A stretch of DNA of 14,599 nucleotides, from NCBI GenBank assembly GCA_036562635.1, contig DATCJU010000111.1, positions 1-14,599 of the forward strand. The letters are read 5' to 3'. Positions 1 through 6,492 of the stretch are shown here, piece after piece. How positions within the stretch are numbered: the first letter of the stretch is position 1; the number at the start of each line of letters is the position of its first letter. The notes beneath the pieces were generated by a model that was given only the letters and a program-made list of their open reading frames with translations, searched no databases and was not told where the DNA came from. The position numbers and the translations under genes are program-made. This DNA is from DATCJU01 sp036562635. Lineage in GTDB: Bacteria > Actinomycetota > Actinomycetes > Mycobacteriales > Pseudonocardiaceae.

Positions 1-691
1 ACATCTCCCAGTCCAGGACGGCGGTGATCCGGTCGTCGCCGTCGACCAGCACGTTGTCCAGCCGGTAGTCGCCGTGCACGATCGCGGGTGGCGGTGAGAC
101 GGGAACCGAGGCGGCCAGTTGTTCGTGCAGCTCGTCGATACCGGGCACCTCACGACTGCGGGACGCCGCCAGCTGCTTGGCCCACCGTGCCAACTGCCGT
201 TCCAGGAAGCCCCGGGGACGGCCGAAGTCGCCCAGCCCCACCGCTTCGGGGTCCACGGCGTGCAGGGTGACCAGGGTGTCGACCAGGGACAGCACGATCG
301 CCCGGGTGCGCTCGGGCCCGAGGGCGGCCAGTTGCTCCTTCTTGCGGTAGGGGGTGCCGGGCACGTACTCCATGACGTAGAACGGGGCACCGATCACGTC
401 CGGGTCCTCGCACAGCAACAGGGGAGTGGGCACCGGGACCGGGGTGGAACCCAGTGCCCCGATCACCCGGTGCTCCCGGGCCATGTCGTGTGCGGTGGCC
501 AGCACATGGCCCAGCGGTGGGCGGCGTACCACCCAGCGCCGGGAGCCGTCGGTGACCAGGTAGGTGAGGTTGGACCGGCCACCGGGGATCAGCTCACCGC
601 GCAGCGGGCCGGCGACCAGGCCCGGCAGCGCCCGGTCCAGGTGACCGCGGAGCCGTTCCAGGTCGAGCCCGGGAAGGTCGGATCGGTTCAT
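1..691 (-). CDS. Phosphotransferase (APH/ACAD10-11 kinase-like), 3' end cut by window
   Basis: This is the N-terminal 230 residues of an aminoglycoside-phosphotransferase-fold kinase; the C-terminus lies beyond the left edge. A glycine-rich turn (PGGRSNLTYLV) is followed by the catalytic loop HGDYRLDN at residues 206-213 (Asp208 as base, Asn213 for metal) and the DFG-equivalent LDWEM at 226-230. Such proteins in lipid clusters belong to the ACAD10/ACAD11 N-terminal group, some of which phosphorylate 4-hydroxyacyl-CoA, rather than to antibiotic kinases. The start is the ATG at 691, with GGAGGG about six bases upstream. A terminator hairpin and an operator-like palindrome separate it from the MaoC gene, so it probably has its own promoter. 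The fold is clear; the acyl-CoA substrate is inferred from neighbours. Confidence 0.9.
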   Translation of the reverse strand, partial: MNRSDLPGLDLERLRGHLDRALPGLVAGPLRGELIPGGRSNLTYLVTDGSRRWVVRRPPLGHVLATAHDMAREHRVIGALGSTPVPVPTPLLLCEDPDVIGAPFYVMEYVPGTPYRKKEQLAALGPERTRAIVLSLVDTLVTLHAVDPEAVGLGDFGRPRGFLERQLARWAKQLAASRSREVPGIDELHEQLAASVPVSPPPAIVHGDYRLDNVLVDGDDRITAVLDWEM

Positions 692-741
692 CGACACCCT
701 CCGAACGGGTTGCCGGGGCGGGACGGGACTGCGGCAGGACG

Positions 742-759
742 ATACCGACTGGACGGTAT
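742..759. promoter_or_regulatory. Operator-like palindrome before the phosphotransferase gene
   Basis: The 6-base arms ATACCG (742-747) and CGGTAT (754-759) are perfect inverted repeats around a 6-base spacer. On the minus strand a TATCGT hexamer (739-744), fitting the actinobacterial -10 form TAnnnT, overlaps one arm. Size and position suit a TetR-family operator that blocks the phosphotransferase promoter. The regulator is not in the window. Confidence 0.45.
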
Positions 760-774
760 GTCCGGTAGGTGATC

Positions 775-802
775 GGGGGTGCTCCGTCGTCGGAGCACCC
801 CC
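775..802 (-). terminator. Strong hairpin terminator after the MaoC gene
   Basis: Twelve perfectly paired bases (775-786 with 791-802) close a TCGT tetraloop, starting six bases past the MaoC stop codon. There is no U-run, which is usual for GC-rich actinobacterial terminators. It should end or weaken the HAD-SDR-MaoC transcript before the phosphotransferase gene. Confidence 0.8.
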
Positions 803-808
803 GCGCGG

Positions 809-1261
809 TCAGGGGACGAGGAGGACGACCGCCTCGGCCACGCAGGCCGGCTTGTCCTTCCCCTCGATCTCCACGGTGTACCGCATGACCACCTGCTTGC
901 CCTGCGGTACGTCCCGCACCTCCACCAGCTCGGCGCCGGCCCGCACCCGGGAACCCACCGGAACCGGATGGGGGAAACGCACCTTGTTGGTGCCGTAGTT
1001 GATCCCCATCCGCAGCCCGTCGACCCGGTAGATCTCCTGGGCCAACTTCGGGATCAGCGACAGGGTGAGATAGCCGTGGGCGATGGTGGTGCCGAACGGC
1101 CCCTGCGTGGCCCGCTCGGGGTCCACGTGGATCCACTGGTGGTCGCCGGTGGCGTCGGCGAAGAGGTTCACCTGCTCCTGGGTGACGGTGTGCCAGGTGC
1201 TGTATCCCAGGTGCTCGCCCTTGGCCCGGGCGAGCTCCTCCAGATCGGAGAACACACGCAT
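809..1261 (-). CDS. MaoC-family (R)-specific enoyl-CoA hydratase
   Basis: A 150-residue single hot-dog domain protein of the MaoC/R-hydratase family, which adds water reversibly to trans-2-enoyl-CoA to give (R)-3-hydroxyacyl-CoA. The hydratase motif is intact: FADATGDHQWIHVDPERA with catalytic Asp40 and His45 in the D-x4-H arrangement, followed by GPFGTTIAHGYLTLSL. The length fits single-domain homologues such as mycobacterial Rv0130. The ATG at 1261 has AGGAG nine bases upstream. The upstream SDR stop codon is only 41 bases away, so the two are almost certainly co-transcribed. The pair makes chemical sense: the hydratase product is the substrate of a FabG-type 3-hydroxyacyl dehydrogenase. 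The in vivo substrate is unknown. Confidence 0.93.
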   Translation of the reverse strand: MRVFSDLEELARAKGEHLGYSTWHTVTQEQVNLFADATGDHQWIHVDPERATQGPFGTTIAHGYLTLSLIPKLAQEIYRVDGLRMGINYGTNKVRFPHPVPVGSRVRAGAELVEVRDVPQGKQVVMRYTVEIEGKDKPACVAEAVVLLVP

Positions 1262-1302
1262 CTGTCGGCTCCTGACGTGGGGTGGGCGTCCGCAGGAGGC
1301 AC

Positions 1303-2064
1303 TCAGGCCTTCGGCCCGCCGGCGACGTAGATGACCTGACCGGACACGAACGAGGCGTCCTCGCTGACCAGGAAGGACACCACCCCGGCGATGTCCTCCG
1401 GGCGGCCCACCCGCCGCAGCGGGATCTGCTCGGCCGCGGCCTTGACGAAGTCCTCGAAGGACACCCCGATGCGGGCCGCGGTCGCCGCGGTCATGTCGGT
1501 GGCGATGAACCCGGGCGCGACGGCGTTGACCGTAACGCCGAACTTGCCCAGCTCGATGGCCAGGGTCTTGGTGAAGCCCTGCAGACCCGCCTTGGCGGCG
1601 GCGTAGTTCGCCTGGCCGCGGTTGCCCAGCGCCGAGGTGCTGGAGAGGTTGACGATCCGGCCCCAGCCCTGCTCGGTCATGTACTTCTGCGTGGCCCGAC
1701 TCATCAGGAACGCGCCGCGCAGGTGCACCGCCATGACGGCGTCCCAGTCGTCGTCGGTCATCTTGAACAGCAGGTTGTCCCGGATGATGCCGGCGTTGTT
1801 GACCAGCACCGTCGGAGCGCCCAGCTCGTCGGCGACCCGCTTGACCGCCGCTTCGACCTGCTCGGTGTTGCTCACGTCCACGCCGACGCCGATGGCGCGA
1901 CCGCCGTCGGCCTCGATCTCCGTGGCGCCCTGGACACAGCTCGCCTCGTCCAGGTCGAGCAGGGCGACGGCGAAACCGTCCCGGGCCAGTCGCCGGGCGG
2001 TGGCGGCGCCGATGCCACGGGCGGCACCGGTGACGATGGCCACGCGGGAGTGGGACTCGGTCAC
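1303..2064 (-). CDS. SDR oxidoreductase, FabG-like 3-oxoacyl reductase
   Basis: A 253-residue classical short-chain dehydrogenase/reductase. Visible are the cofactor motif TGAARGIG (12-19), NNAG (89-92), the catalytic serine region (Ser141/142), Tyr154 and Lys158 in QANYAAAKAG, and the PGFIATDM loop (184-191). A His occupies position 114, where FabG has the tetrad Asn. Asp37 after strand two (LLDLDE) suggests NAD(H) rather than NADP(H). The start is GTG at 2064, chosen because AGGAGG lies six bases upstream and the longer reading frame adds 60 low-complexity residues. With MaoC it likely interconverts 3-hydroxyacyl and 3-oxoacyl thioesters (CoA more likely than ACP from the context). Family call firm, substrate inferred. 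Confidence 0.92.
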   Translation of the reverse strand: MTESHSRVAIVTGAARGIGAATARRLARDGFAVALLDLDEASCVQGATEIEADGGRAIGVGVDVSNTEQVEAAVKRVADELGAPTVLVNNAGIIRDNLLFKMTDDDWDAVMAVHLRGAFLMSRATQKYMTEQGWGRIVNLSSTSALGNRGQANYAAAKAGLQGFTKTLAIELGKFGVTVNAVAPGFIATDMTAATAARIGVSFEDFVKAAAEQIPLRRVGRPEDIAGVVSFLVSEDASFVSGQVIYVAGGPKA

Positions 2065-2094
2065 GCGTTCCTCCTGTGTTCTCCGTGTGCTGCG

Positions 2095-2130
2095 CGGCAC
2101 CCGTGTCGAGCCGGGGGCCGAGGGGTGCCG
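2095..2130 (-). terminator. Hairpin between the HAD and SDR genes
   Basis: Perfect 8-base arms CGGCACCC (2095-2102) and GGGTGCCG (2123-2130) enclose a GC-rich loop that can pair further internally. It lies in the 127-base gap between HAD and SDR, just before the SDR ribosome binding site. It could be a partial terminator, an attenuator or an mRNA processing site. Confidence 0.4.
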
Positions 2131-2191
2131 GGACGGGCGGGTGCGGTGCGCACGCCGCGGTTCGTCCCGGCCGGGTCTGTCGGTCACTGGA

Positions 2192-3037
2192 TCAGGGGCG
2201 AGGTGGGTCTGCTTTCCGGTGCCCATCCGCACCCGCACCCGCACCGCTCCCGGGGTCCGTACCCGGCCGGGCGGGGTCGCCGCTTCGGGGATGGCCCGGG
2301 GAGGCAGCCGACCTGTCCGGCGGCTGCCCGGTGGCGGTGCGACGCAGTCCGGGGATCAGCTCGGCGAGTCGGCCCCGGGTGGTCGCGGCGTCGACGTGGT
2401 GGACGGCCCGCATGCCCACCGCGAGCGCCCCGTCGGTGTTGGGAACAGCGTCGTCGACGAACACGGCCTGCGCAGCGGGGACCCCGGCCAGGTCCAGCGC
2501 CAGCCGGTAGATCCGCGGATCGGGTTTGCGCAGGCCCACCTCTCCGGAGATGACCGTGCCGTCGAAGAGCTCCGCCAGCAGCGCCCGCGGGTAGATGTTG
2601 CCCCAGCTGTTCGACAGCAGGACGGTGCGCAGCCCCAGGGCGCGCACCTCACGGACCAGCGCCGTCATCGCCGGGTCGGGGCGCATCCCGGCGAACAGTC
2701 GGGTCAGGAGCCCTTCTGCCACCACGGGCGAGCCGTCGTGGGTCTCCAGTTCGGCGGCGACCAGGCGCTCGAACTCCTCCGGGGGCAGGGTGCCCGTCTC
2801 CAGCCGGTGGATCGGAGTTCCCTCGGGGGCCGAGCGGGACAACCACGCCTTGAGCACCCGGGAGAACGACTCGGGGCGGATACCGTCGGCGGCCAACCAT
2901 GCGGCGATGCTGTCCCGGACCGGGGTGGTGAGCACTCCGCCGTAGTCGAAGACCACGGCCCGTACGTCGGTGGACCCCGTGCCGGTCGTCACCGTTCGTG
3001 CCGGTGTGCTCCCGTCCGGTGCCGTGGGGAGGGCCAT
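2192..3037 (-). CDS. HAD-superfamily hydrolase, ACAD10-N-terminal-like
   Basis: A 281-residue protein with a subclass-IA-like HAD core. Motif I is DYGGVLT with nucleophile Asp31; motif II is LLSNSW with Ser142; Lys171 lies in GLRKPDPRIY; motif IV is VFVDD with Asp195/Asp196. The second aspartate of the usual DxD is Gly33, as in the DxGGVL version in human ACAD10, which argues against ordinary phosphatase chemistry. From memory, the KPDPRIY...VFxDD region also resembles ACAD10. Residues from about 236 form a Pro/Gly/Asp-rich, probably disordered tail. The ATG at 3037 follows GAGGAGGT at good spacing. It is the first gene of the minus-strand cluster and sits beside an operator-like palindrome. 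The reaction is not known. Confidence 0.88.
   Translation of the reverse strand: MALPTAPDGSTPARTVTTGTGSTDVRAVVFDYGGVLTTPVRDSIAAWLAADGIRPESFSRVLKAWLSRSAPEGTPIHRLETGTLPPEEFERLVAAELETHDGSPVVAEGLLTRLFAGMRPDPAMTALVREVRALGLRTVLLSNSWGNIYPRALLAELFDGTVISGEVGLRKPDPRIYRLALDLAGVPAAQAVFVDDAVPNTDGALAVGMRAVHHVDAATTRGRLAELIPGLRRTATGQPPDRSAASPGHPRSGDPARPGTDPGSGAGAGADGHRKADPPRP
2229..2245. repeat. Short GCACCC tandem repeat in the HAD tail
   Basis: Almost three copies of the hexamer GCACCC encode an alternating Gly-Ala stretch in the disordered C-terminal tail of the HAD protein. Length changes here would stay in frame. Confidence 0.6.
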
Positions 3038-3054
3038 GCCACCTCCTCGGTCGA

Positions 3055-3070
3055 CTAAGCGAGCGCTTAG
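3055..3070. promoter_or_regulatory. TetR-type operator candidate before the HAD gene
   Basis: CTAAGC (3055-3060) and GCTTAG (3065-3070) are perfect inverted arms around GAGC. The site lies 18-33 bases upstream of the HAD start codon. On the minus strand a TACTTT hexamer at 3072-3077 could be a -10 element, placing transcription start inside the palindrome. Palindromes of the AAGC...GCTT type are common TetR-family operators near acyl-CoA genes; that family assignment is from general knowledge. Confidence 0.55.
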
Positions 3071-3100
3071 GAAAGTACCGTTTCGACGCCGGCCACGCTG

Positions 3101-3112
3101 TGACGTACGTCA
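3101..3112. promoter_or_regulatory. Perfect 12-base palindrome TGACGTACGTCA
   Basis: A fully self-complementary 12-mer in the intergenic region between the divergent HAD and antiporter genes, about 25 bases upstream of the proposed HAD -10 hexamer, so around the -35 region or just above it. It could be a second regulator site; no factor can be named. Confidence 0.4.
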
Positions 3113-3174
3113 TGTTCGGTGTCCGCGGTGGCCATGGGCACCGGTGTGTCGCAGGGCGGACACCGGACACCCCC

Positions 3175-3192
3175 GACCGGGTTACACCGGTC
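3175..3192. promoter_or_regulatory. Operator-like inverted repeat upstream of the antiporter
   Basis: GACCGG (3175-3180) and CCGGTC (3187-3192) flank the spacer GTTACA. It lies on the antiporter side of the divergent region, about 23 bases before a possible plus-strand -10 hexamer TACCGT (3215-3220). GC-rich arms of this length arise by chance fairly often, so support is modest. Confidence 0.3.
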
Positions 3193-3262
3193 AGCGGGTG
3201 GTGGCGACCGGAGCTACCGTGGGTCGCGGCCATCGATCCGCGACCTGACCCGAGGGGTTGCG

Positions 3263-3328
3263 ATGAGCGACCGACGAGGTACCCGCCGGGGCGGGTCGAC
3301 CGGCGGTTCCACCGCGGAACGGATGTGA
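3263..3328 (+). CDS. Short leader ORF (21 aa) before the antiporter
   Basis: An ATG at 3263 with a good ribosome binding site (GAGGGG, about six bases upstream) opens a 21-codon frame rich in Arg, Gly, Ser and Thr. Its TGA stop lies three bases before the GTG of the antiporter, which has only a weak ribosome binding site of its own. This arrangement suggests translational coupling: ribosomes finishing the leader would reinitiate on the antiporter. The peptide has no recognisable domain and no run of one amino acid typical of attenuators. It may be only a chance frame next to a genuine ribosome binding site. Confidence 0.45.
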   Translation: MSDRRGTRRGGSTGGSTAERM

Positions 3329-3331
3329 CCC

Positions 3332-4543
3332 GTGCTGTCGGCAACCACGTTGACCTCGGTCATGGTGGTGCTGGGCGCCGCGGCGTTCGCCCCCTGGCTG
3401 GGCGACGTGCTCGGCCGATGGCTCCTGGTGCCCACCGTGGTGCTGGAGGTCCTGCTCGGCATCCTGATCGGTCCCCACCTGCTGGGCTGGGTCCGGGTGG
3501 ACGAGGCGCTGGAGACCATCTCGGAGCTCGGCCTGGCCATGCTGATGTTCCTGGCCGGGTACGAACTCGACTTCCGTCGCGTCCGGGGTGGTCCGTTGCG
3601 GGTGGCACTGCTCACCTGGCTGGCGACGGTGGTGCTGGCCCTGCTCACCTCCCTGGTCGTGCTGGGACCCTCGTTCACCGCGATGGTGGTGGGGCTGGCG
3701 CTGACCACCACCGCGCTGGGTGCCGTCCTGCCGATGATCCGGGACCGCGGCGGGCTCGGCACCCCGCTCGGCCGACAGGTGCTGGCCCACGGAGCGGTCG
3801 GGGAGTTCGCACCGGTCGTCGCGGTGTCGCTGGTGCTGACCAGCACCAGACCCGCGCACACCGGACTGCTGCTGTTCGGGTTCGCCCTGCTGGCCGCGTT
3901 CGGGGTGTGGTGGGCACGCCGACCCCGGTCCCCACGGGTGGCCCGCCTGATGTCGGTCACCCTCGGCACCAGTGTGCAGTTCGCGGTGCGCACCGCCCTG
4001 CTGGTGGTGATCGGCATGGTCTGGGCGGCTGCGGAACTGGGGTTGGACGTGTTGTTGGGCGCGTTCGCCGCCGGGATCGTCCTGCGCAGTGCCCTGGAGG
4101 TCGGCGACCCCGGTGACGCCGAGGTGGTGCTGGCCAAGTTGGAGGGCATGGGATACGGCTTTCTGGTGCCGTTCTTCTTCGTGGTCAGCGGTGCCCGCTT
4201 CGACCTGGCCTCGTTGATGGACGACCCCCTCGACCCGGTGTGGCTCCTCCTGTTCGCGCTCCTGCTGCTCCTGCTGCGGGGCGGCCCGGTGTGGTGGGCG
4301 GCCGGACGTGGTCGCGGCCGGTCGCTGGACCAGCGTGGTCGGGTCGCGCTGGCCCTGCTGAGCGCCACCGCACTGCCCCTGATCGTGGTGATCACCACCG
4401 TGGGGGTGGAGCGGGGCGCACTGCACTCGGCGACCGCGGCCACCCTGGTCGGAGCGGGCGTGCTCTCCGTCCTGGTGTTCCCGCTGATCGCTCTGCGGGT
4501 GTGGCCCGACGAACGGAAGCAGCTCTCCGAGCCTCGGCAGTGA
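3332..4543 (+). CDS. Cation/proton antiporter, CPA2 (Kef/NapA-like)
   Basis: A 403-residue membrane protein with about twelve hydrophobic segments and no C-terminal RCK/TrkA domain, the size of a bare Na+/H+-exchanger domain. It likely exchanges Na+ or K+ for protons across the plasma membrane. Typical features are the N-terminal LLGILIGPHLLGW helix, FLAGYELDF (73-81) and the long hydrophobic C-terminal half. In the ion-binding helix, where many CPA2 proteins carry a Q/N/D-Asp pair, this one has Gly157-Glu158 (HGAVGEFAPVV). The GTG at 3332 is used; ATG at 3361 is possible but would trim the first helix. It lies immediately downstream of a 21-codon leader ORF and 59 bases before a LacI regulator. 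Ion specificity cannot be read. Confidence 0.9.
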   Translation: MLSATTLTSVMVVLGAAAFAPWLGDVLGRWLLVPTVVLEVLLGILIGPHLLGWVRVDEALETISELGLAMLMFLAGYELDFRRVRGGPLRVALLTWLATVVLALLTSLVVLGPSFTAMVVGLALTTTALGAVLPMIRDRGGLGTPLGRQVLAHGAVGEFAPVVAVSLVLTSTRPAHTGLLLFGFALLAAFGVWWARRPRSPRVARLMSVTLGTSVQFAVRTALLVVIGMVWAAAELGLDVLLGAFAAGIVLRSALEVGDPGDAEVVLAKLEGMGYGFLVPFFFVVSGARFDLASLMDDPLDPVWLLLFALLLLLLRGGPVWWAAGRGRGRSLDQRGRVALALLSATALPLIVVITTVGVERGALHSATAATLVGAGVLSVLVFPLIALRVWPDERKQLSEPRQ

Positions 4544-4563
4544 ACGCACCGGGCGCGTCCGGC

Positions 4564-4591
4564 TACGCTGCCTGCATCCAGCACGAGGAGG
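4564..4591 (+). promoter_or_regulatory. Candidate -10 and ribosome binding site of the LacI gene
   Basis: TACGCT at 4564-4569 fits the actinobacterial -10 form TAnnnT, and AGGAGG at 4586-4591 is a full Shine-Dalgarno, eleven bases before the GTG at 4603. No convincing -35 is visible. The gene may also receive readthrough from the antiporter. Confidence 0.35.
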
Positions 4592-4602
4592 CACCGGTTC
4601 CG

Positions 4603-5634
4603 GTGGGCAGCACAGCACACACGGGCAGAAGGCGCGGTCCGCGCCGGCCCACGATGGCCGACGTGGCCGCCGAGGCCGGCGTGAGCATCAAGACCGTCTC
4701 GCGGGTGATCAACAAGGTGCCCTCGGTGCATCCGGAGTTGGTCCAGCGGGTGACGGCCGCGGTGGCCAAGCTCGGTTTCCGGCGCAACGACATGGCCAGC
4801 AAGCTGCGGTCGGGGGTCAGCTCGGCGACCATCGGCCTGATCATCGGCCAGCTCGGCAACCCTTTCTACTCGACGATCGCCAGTGCCGCCGCCGAGGTCG
4901 CCCTGGGACACGACACCCTGTTGATCACCGCCAGCTCCGAACAGCGACCGGAGCAGGAACGACGGCTGCTGCAGGAGCTGTGTGAGCGGCGGGTGGACGG
5001 TCTGCTGCTGGTGACCGTGGGCGCCGATCCCGCCCTGCTGCGCGAGGAGATGGCCATGGGCATGCCCGTGGTGCTGCTGGACCGTCCGGTCCCCGGGCTG
5101 AGTGTGGACTCGGTGCTGTTGGACAACGCCGGTGGTATGGCCGCGGGGGTGGAGCGGCTGCTGGCCGACGGGCACGAGCGGATCGCGCTGCTGCTGGACT
5201 CGCTGGCCCTGCTGCCCATGCGGGAACGGCTGATTGGGGCGCAGGCGGCGCTGGCCGGAGCGGGGTTGTCCGCCGAGGACATGATCGTGGTGGACGGGGT
5301 CTCCGATCCGCGGTCCGCGGCGGAGGTGACCCGACGGCTGTTGGAACGCCCCGACCCACCGACCGCCTTCGCTTGCGGCACCAACCGGATCACCACGGGT
5401 GTGGTGAGCGAACTGTGGCGCAGCGGCCGGCGGGCCGGAGTGGTGGGGTTCGACGACTTCGAGCTGTCCCACCTGGTGCCGATGCCGATCACCGTGATCC
5501 GGTACGACGTGCGGGAGATGGGGCGCCGGGGCGCGGAGATGCTGTTCCGGCGTATCGCCGGGGACACCTCGGCGCCGGTGACCACGGTGCTGCCCACCGA
5601 GCTGGTGGATCGGGGCAACGCCTACCCGGCCTGA
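4603..5634 (+). CDS. LacI-family transcriptional regulator
   Basis: A 343-residue LacI/GalR repressor. After a basic leader (residues 1-17) comes the helix-turn-helix MADVAAEAGVSIKTVSRVIN (18-37), then hinge residues MASKLRSG, then a periplasmic-binding-protein-like sensor domain starting IGLIIGQLGNPFYSTI. Later core motifs include GLLLVTV, PVVLLDRP and VVGFDDFEL. Such proteins normally bind a sugar or related effector and repress a catabolic or transport operon. The GTG at 4603 is preferred because of the AGGAGG upstream; the ATG at 4654 would begin exactly at the DNA-binding helix. No sugar gene is adjacent, so the target may be distant. The gene ends at a hairpin shared with the convergent IclR gene. 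Confidence 0.92.
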   Translation: MGSTAHTGRRRGPRRPTMADVAAEAGVSIKTVSRVINKVPSVHPELVQRVTAAVAKLGFRRNDMASKLRSGVSSATIGLIIGQLGNPFYSTIASAAAEVALGHDTLLITASSEQRPEQERRLLQELCERRVDGLLLVTVGADPALLREEMAMGMPVVLLDRPVPGLSVDSVLLDNAGGMAAGVERLLADGHERIALLLDSLALLPMRERLIGAQAALAGAGLSAEDMIVVDGVSDPRSAAEVTRRLLERPDPPTAFACGTNRITTGVVSELWRSGRRAGVVGFDDFELSHLVPMPITVIRYDVREMGRRGAEMLFRRIAGDTSAPVTTVLPTELVDRGNAYPA

Positions 5635-5641
5635 CTGGGAT

Positions 5642-5677
5642 CCGACCCGTGGGCCGGGGCACCGGCGTGCGGGTCGG
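5642..5677. terminator. Bidirectional terminator between LacI and IclR genes
   Basis: Arms CCGACCCG (5642-5649) and CGGGTCGG (5670-5677) pair perfectly. An inner stem GCCGG (5653-5657) with CCGGC (5662-5666) closes a GGCA loop. The hairpin fills nearly all of the 43 bases between the two convergent stop codons and reads equally on both strands. Confidence 0.82.
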
Positions 5678-6457
5678 TCAGCCCTGGGCGGTGTCCAACA
5701 GGGTGGTGCGCAGCTGCTCGGCGGCCCGTCGCATGGCCGGCACCATCCGGGCCGCGGCGGCCCGGGTCAGCCGACCCTCGGGACCGGAGACCGAGATCGC
5801 GGCCAGCGTGGGCCCGGCGGTGACCGGGACCGCCACACAGCGCACTCCCACCTCCTGCTCCCCGTCGTCCAGCGCGTACCCCTGCCGGGCCACCTGGGTG
5901 AGCTGCCGCAGCAGCCGGCCGGGGTCGGTGACGGTGCGCGCGGTGTAGGCGGGCATCCCGGTGCGTTCCAGCAGGTCGAGCACCTGTTCCCGAGGCAGCT
6001 GGGACAGCAGGGCCTTGCCCACCCCGGTGCAGTGCGGCAGCACCCGGCGACCGACCTCGGTGAACATGCGCATCGAGTGCCGGGAAGGGGCCTGTGCGAC
6101 GTAGACCACCTCGTCCCCGTCCAGGATCGCCAGGTTCACCGTCTCGCCCACCTGGTCGACCAACTCGGCCAGCACCGGGCGGGCCCATGCACCGAGCTGA
6201 CGTCCCGCGGTCTCCCCCAACCGGATCAGCCGGGGCCCCAGGGAGTAGCGGCGCGAGCGGTCCTGTCGTACGTATCCGAGCGAGACCAGCGTCCGCATCA
6301 GGCGGTGGATGGTGGGCAACGGCAGTCCCGAGGCATGGGCCAGTTCCGACAGTCCCGCTTCGCCCCCCGCGTCGGCCAGCCGCTCCAGGAGCGTGAAGGC
6401 TCGTTCGAGCGACTGCACCCCGCCGGAGGAGGTGCGCTGGGTCCTCTGCAATGCCAC
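5678..6457 (-). CDS. IclR-family transcriptional regulator
   Basis: A 259-residue IclR protein. The winged helix-turn-helix occupies residues 14-75 (SLERAFTLLERLA, then LSELAHASGLPLPTIHRLMRTLVSLGYV). The effector-binding GAF-like domain covers about 80-255, with ETVNLAILDGDEVVYVAQ, the conserved turn LPHCTGVGKALLSQL, and the late block GYALDDGEQEVGVRCVAVPV. The family senses small carboxylates or aromatics and controls catabolic operons; the ligand cannot be deduced. The start is GTG at 6457 with a G-rich ribosome binding site, about 22 bases after a predicted transcription start. Its neighbours (LacI convergent, acetyltransferase divergent at 447 bases) give no obvious target. Confidence 0.93.
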   Translation of the reverse strand: MALQRTQRTSSGGVQSLERAFTLLERLADAGGEAGLSELAHASGLPLPTIHRLMRTLVSLGYVRQDRSRRYSLGPRLIRLGETAGRQLGAWARPVLAELVDQVGETVNLAILDGDEVVYVAQAPSRHSMRMFTEVGRRVLPHCTGVGKALLSQLPREQVLDLLERTGMPAYTARTVTDPGRLLRQLTQVARQGYALDDGEQEVGVRCVAVPVTAGPTLAAISVSGPEGRLTRAAAARMVPAMRRAAEQLRTTLLDTAQG

Positions 6458-6486
6458 AGCGTCCCCCCGTCCCTCTGCCCCGGCGG

Positions 6487-6492
6487 ATTCTA
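6487..6492 (-). promoter_or_regulatory. -10 element of the IclR gene
   Basis: On the minus strand this reads TAGAAT, a close match to TATAAT in very GC-rich surroundings, 29 bases before the GTG. A good -35 is not visible; GAAACG lies at 17-base spacing. Confidence 0.5.

Noticed and set aside
1..691. Calling the phosphotransferase an aminoglycoside-resistance kinase
   Set aside because: The fold is shared, but the lipid-enzyme neighbours and the HGDYRLDN/LDWEM sequences fit the ACAD10/11-like group better.
119..772. A 217-codon plus-strand open frame at the left end
   Set aside because: It is antisense to the phosphotransferase, whose catalytic motifs are intact on the minus strand.
3191..5472. 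Long minus-strand open frames (475 and 752 codons) across the antiporter and LacI genes
   Set aside because: They are Gln/His/Arg/Ser-rich shadows of clearly recognised plus-strand genes and match no family.
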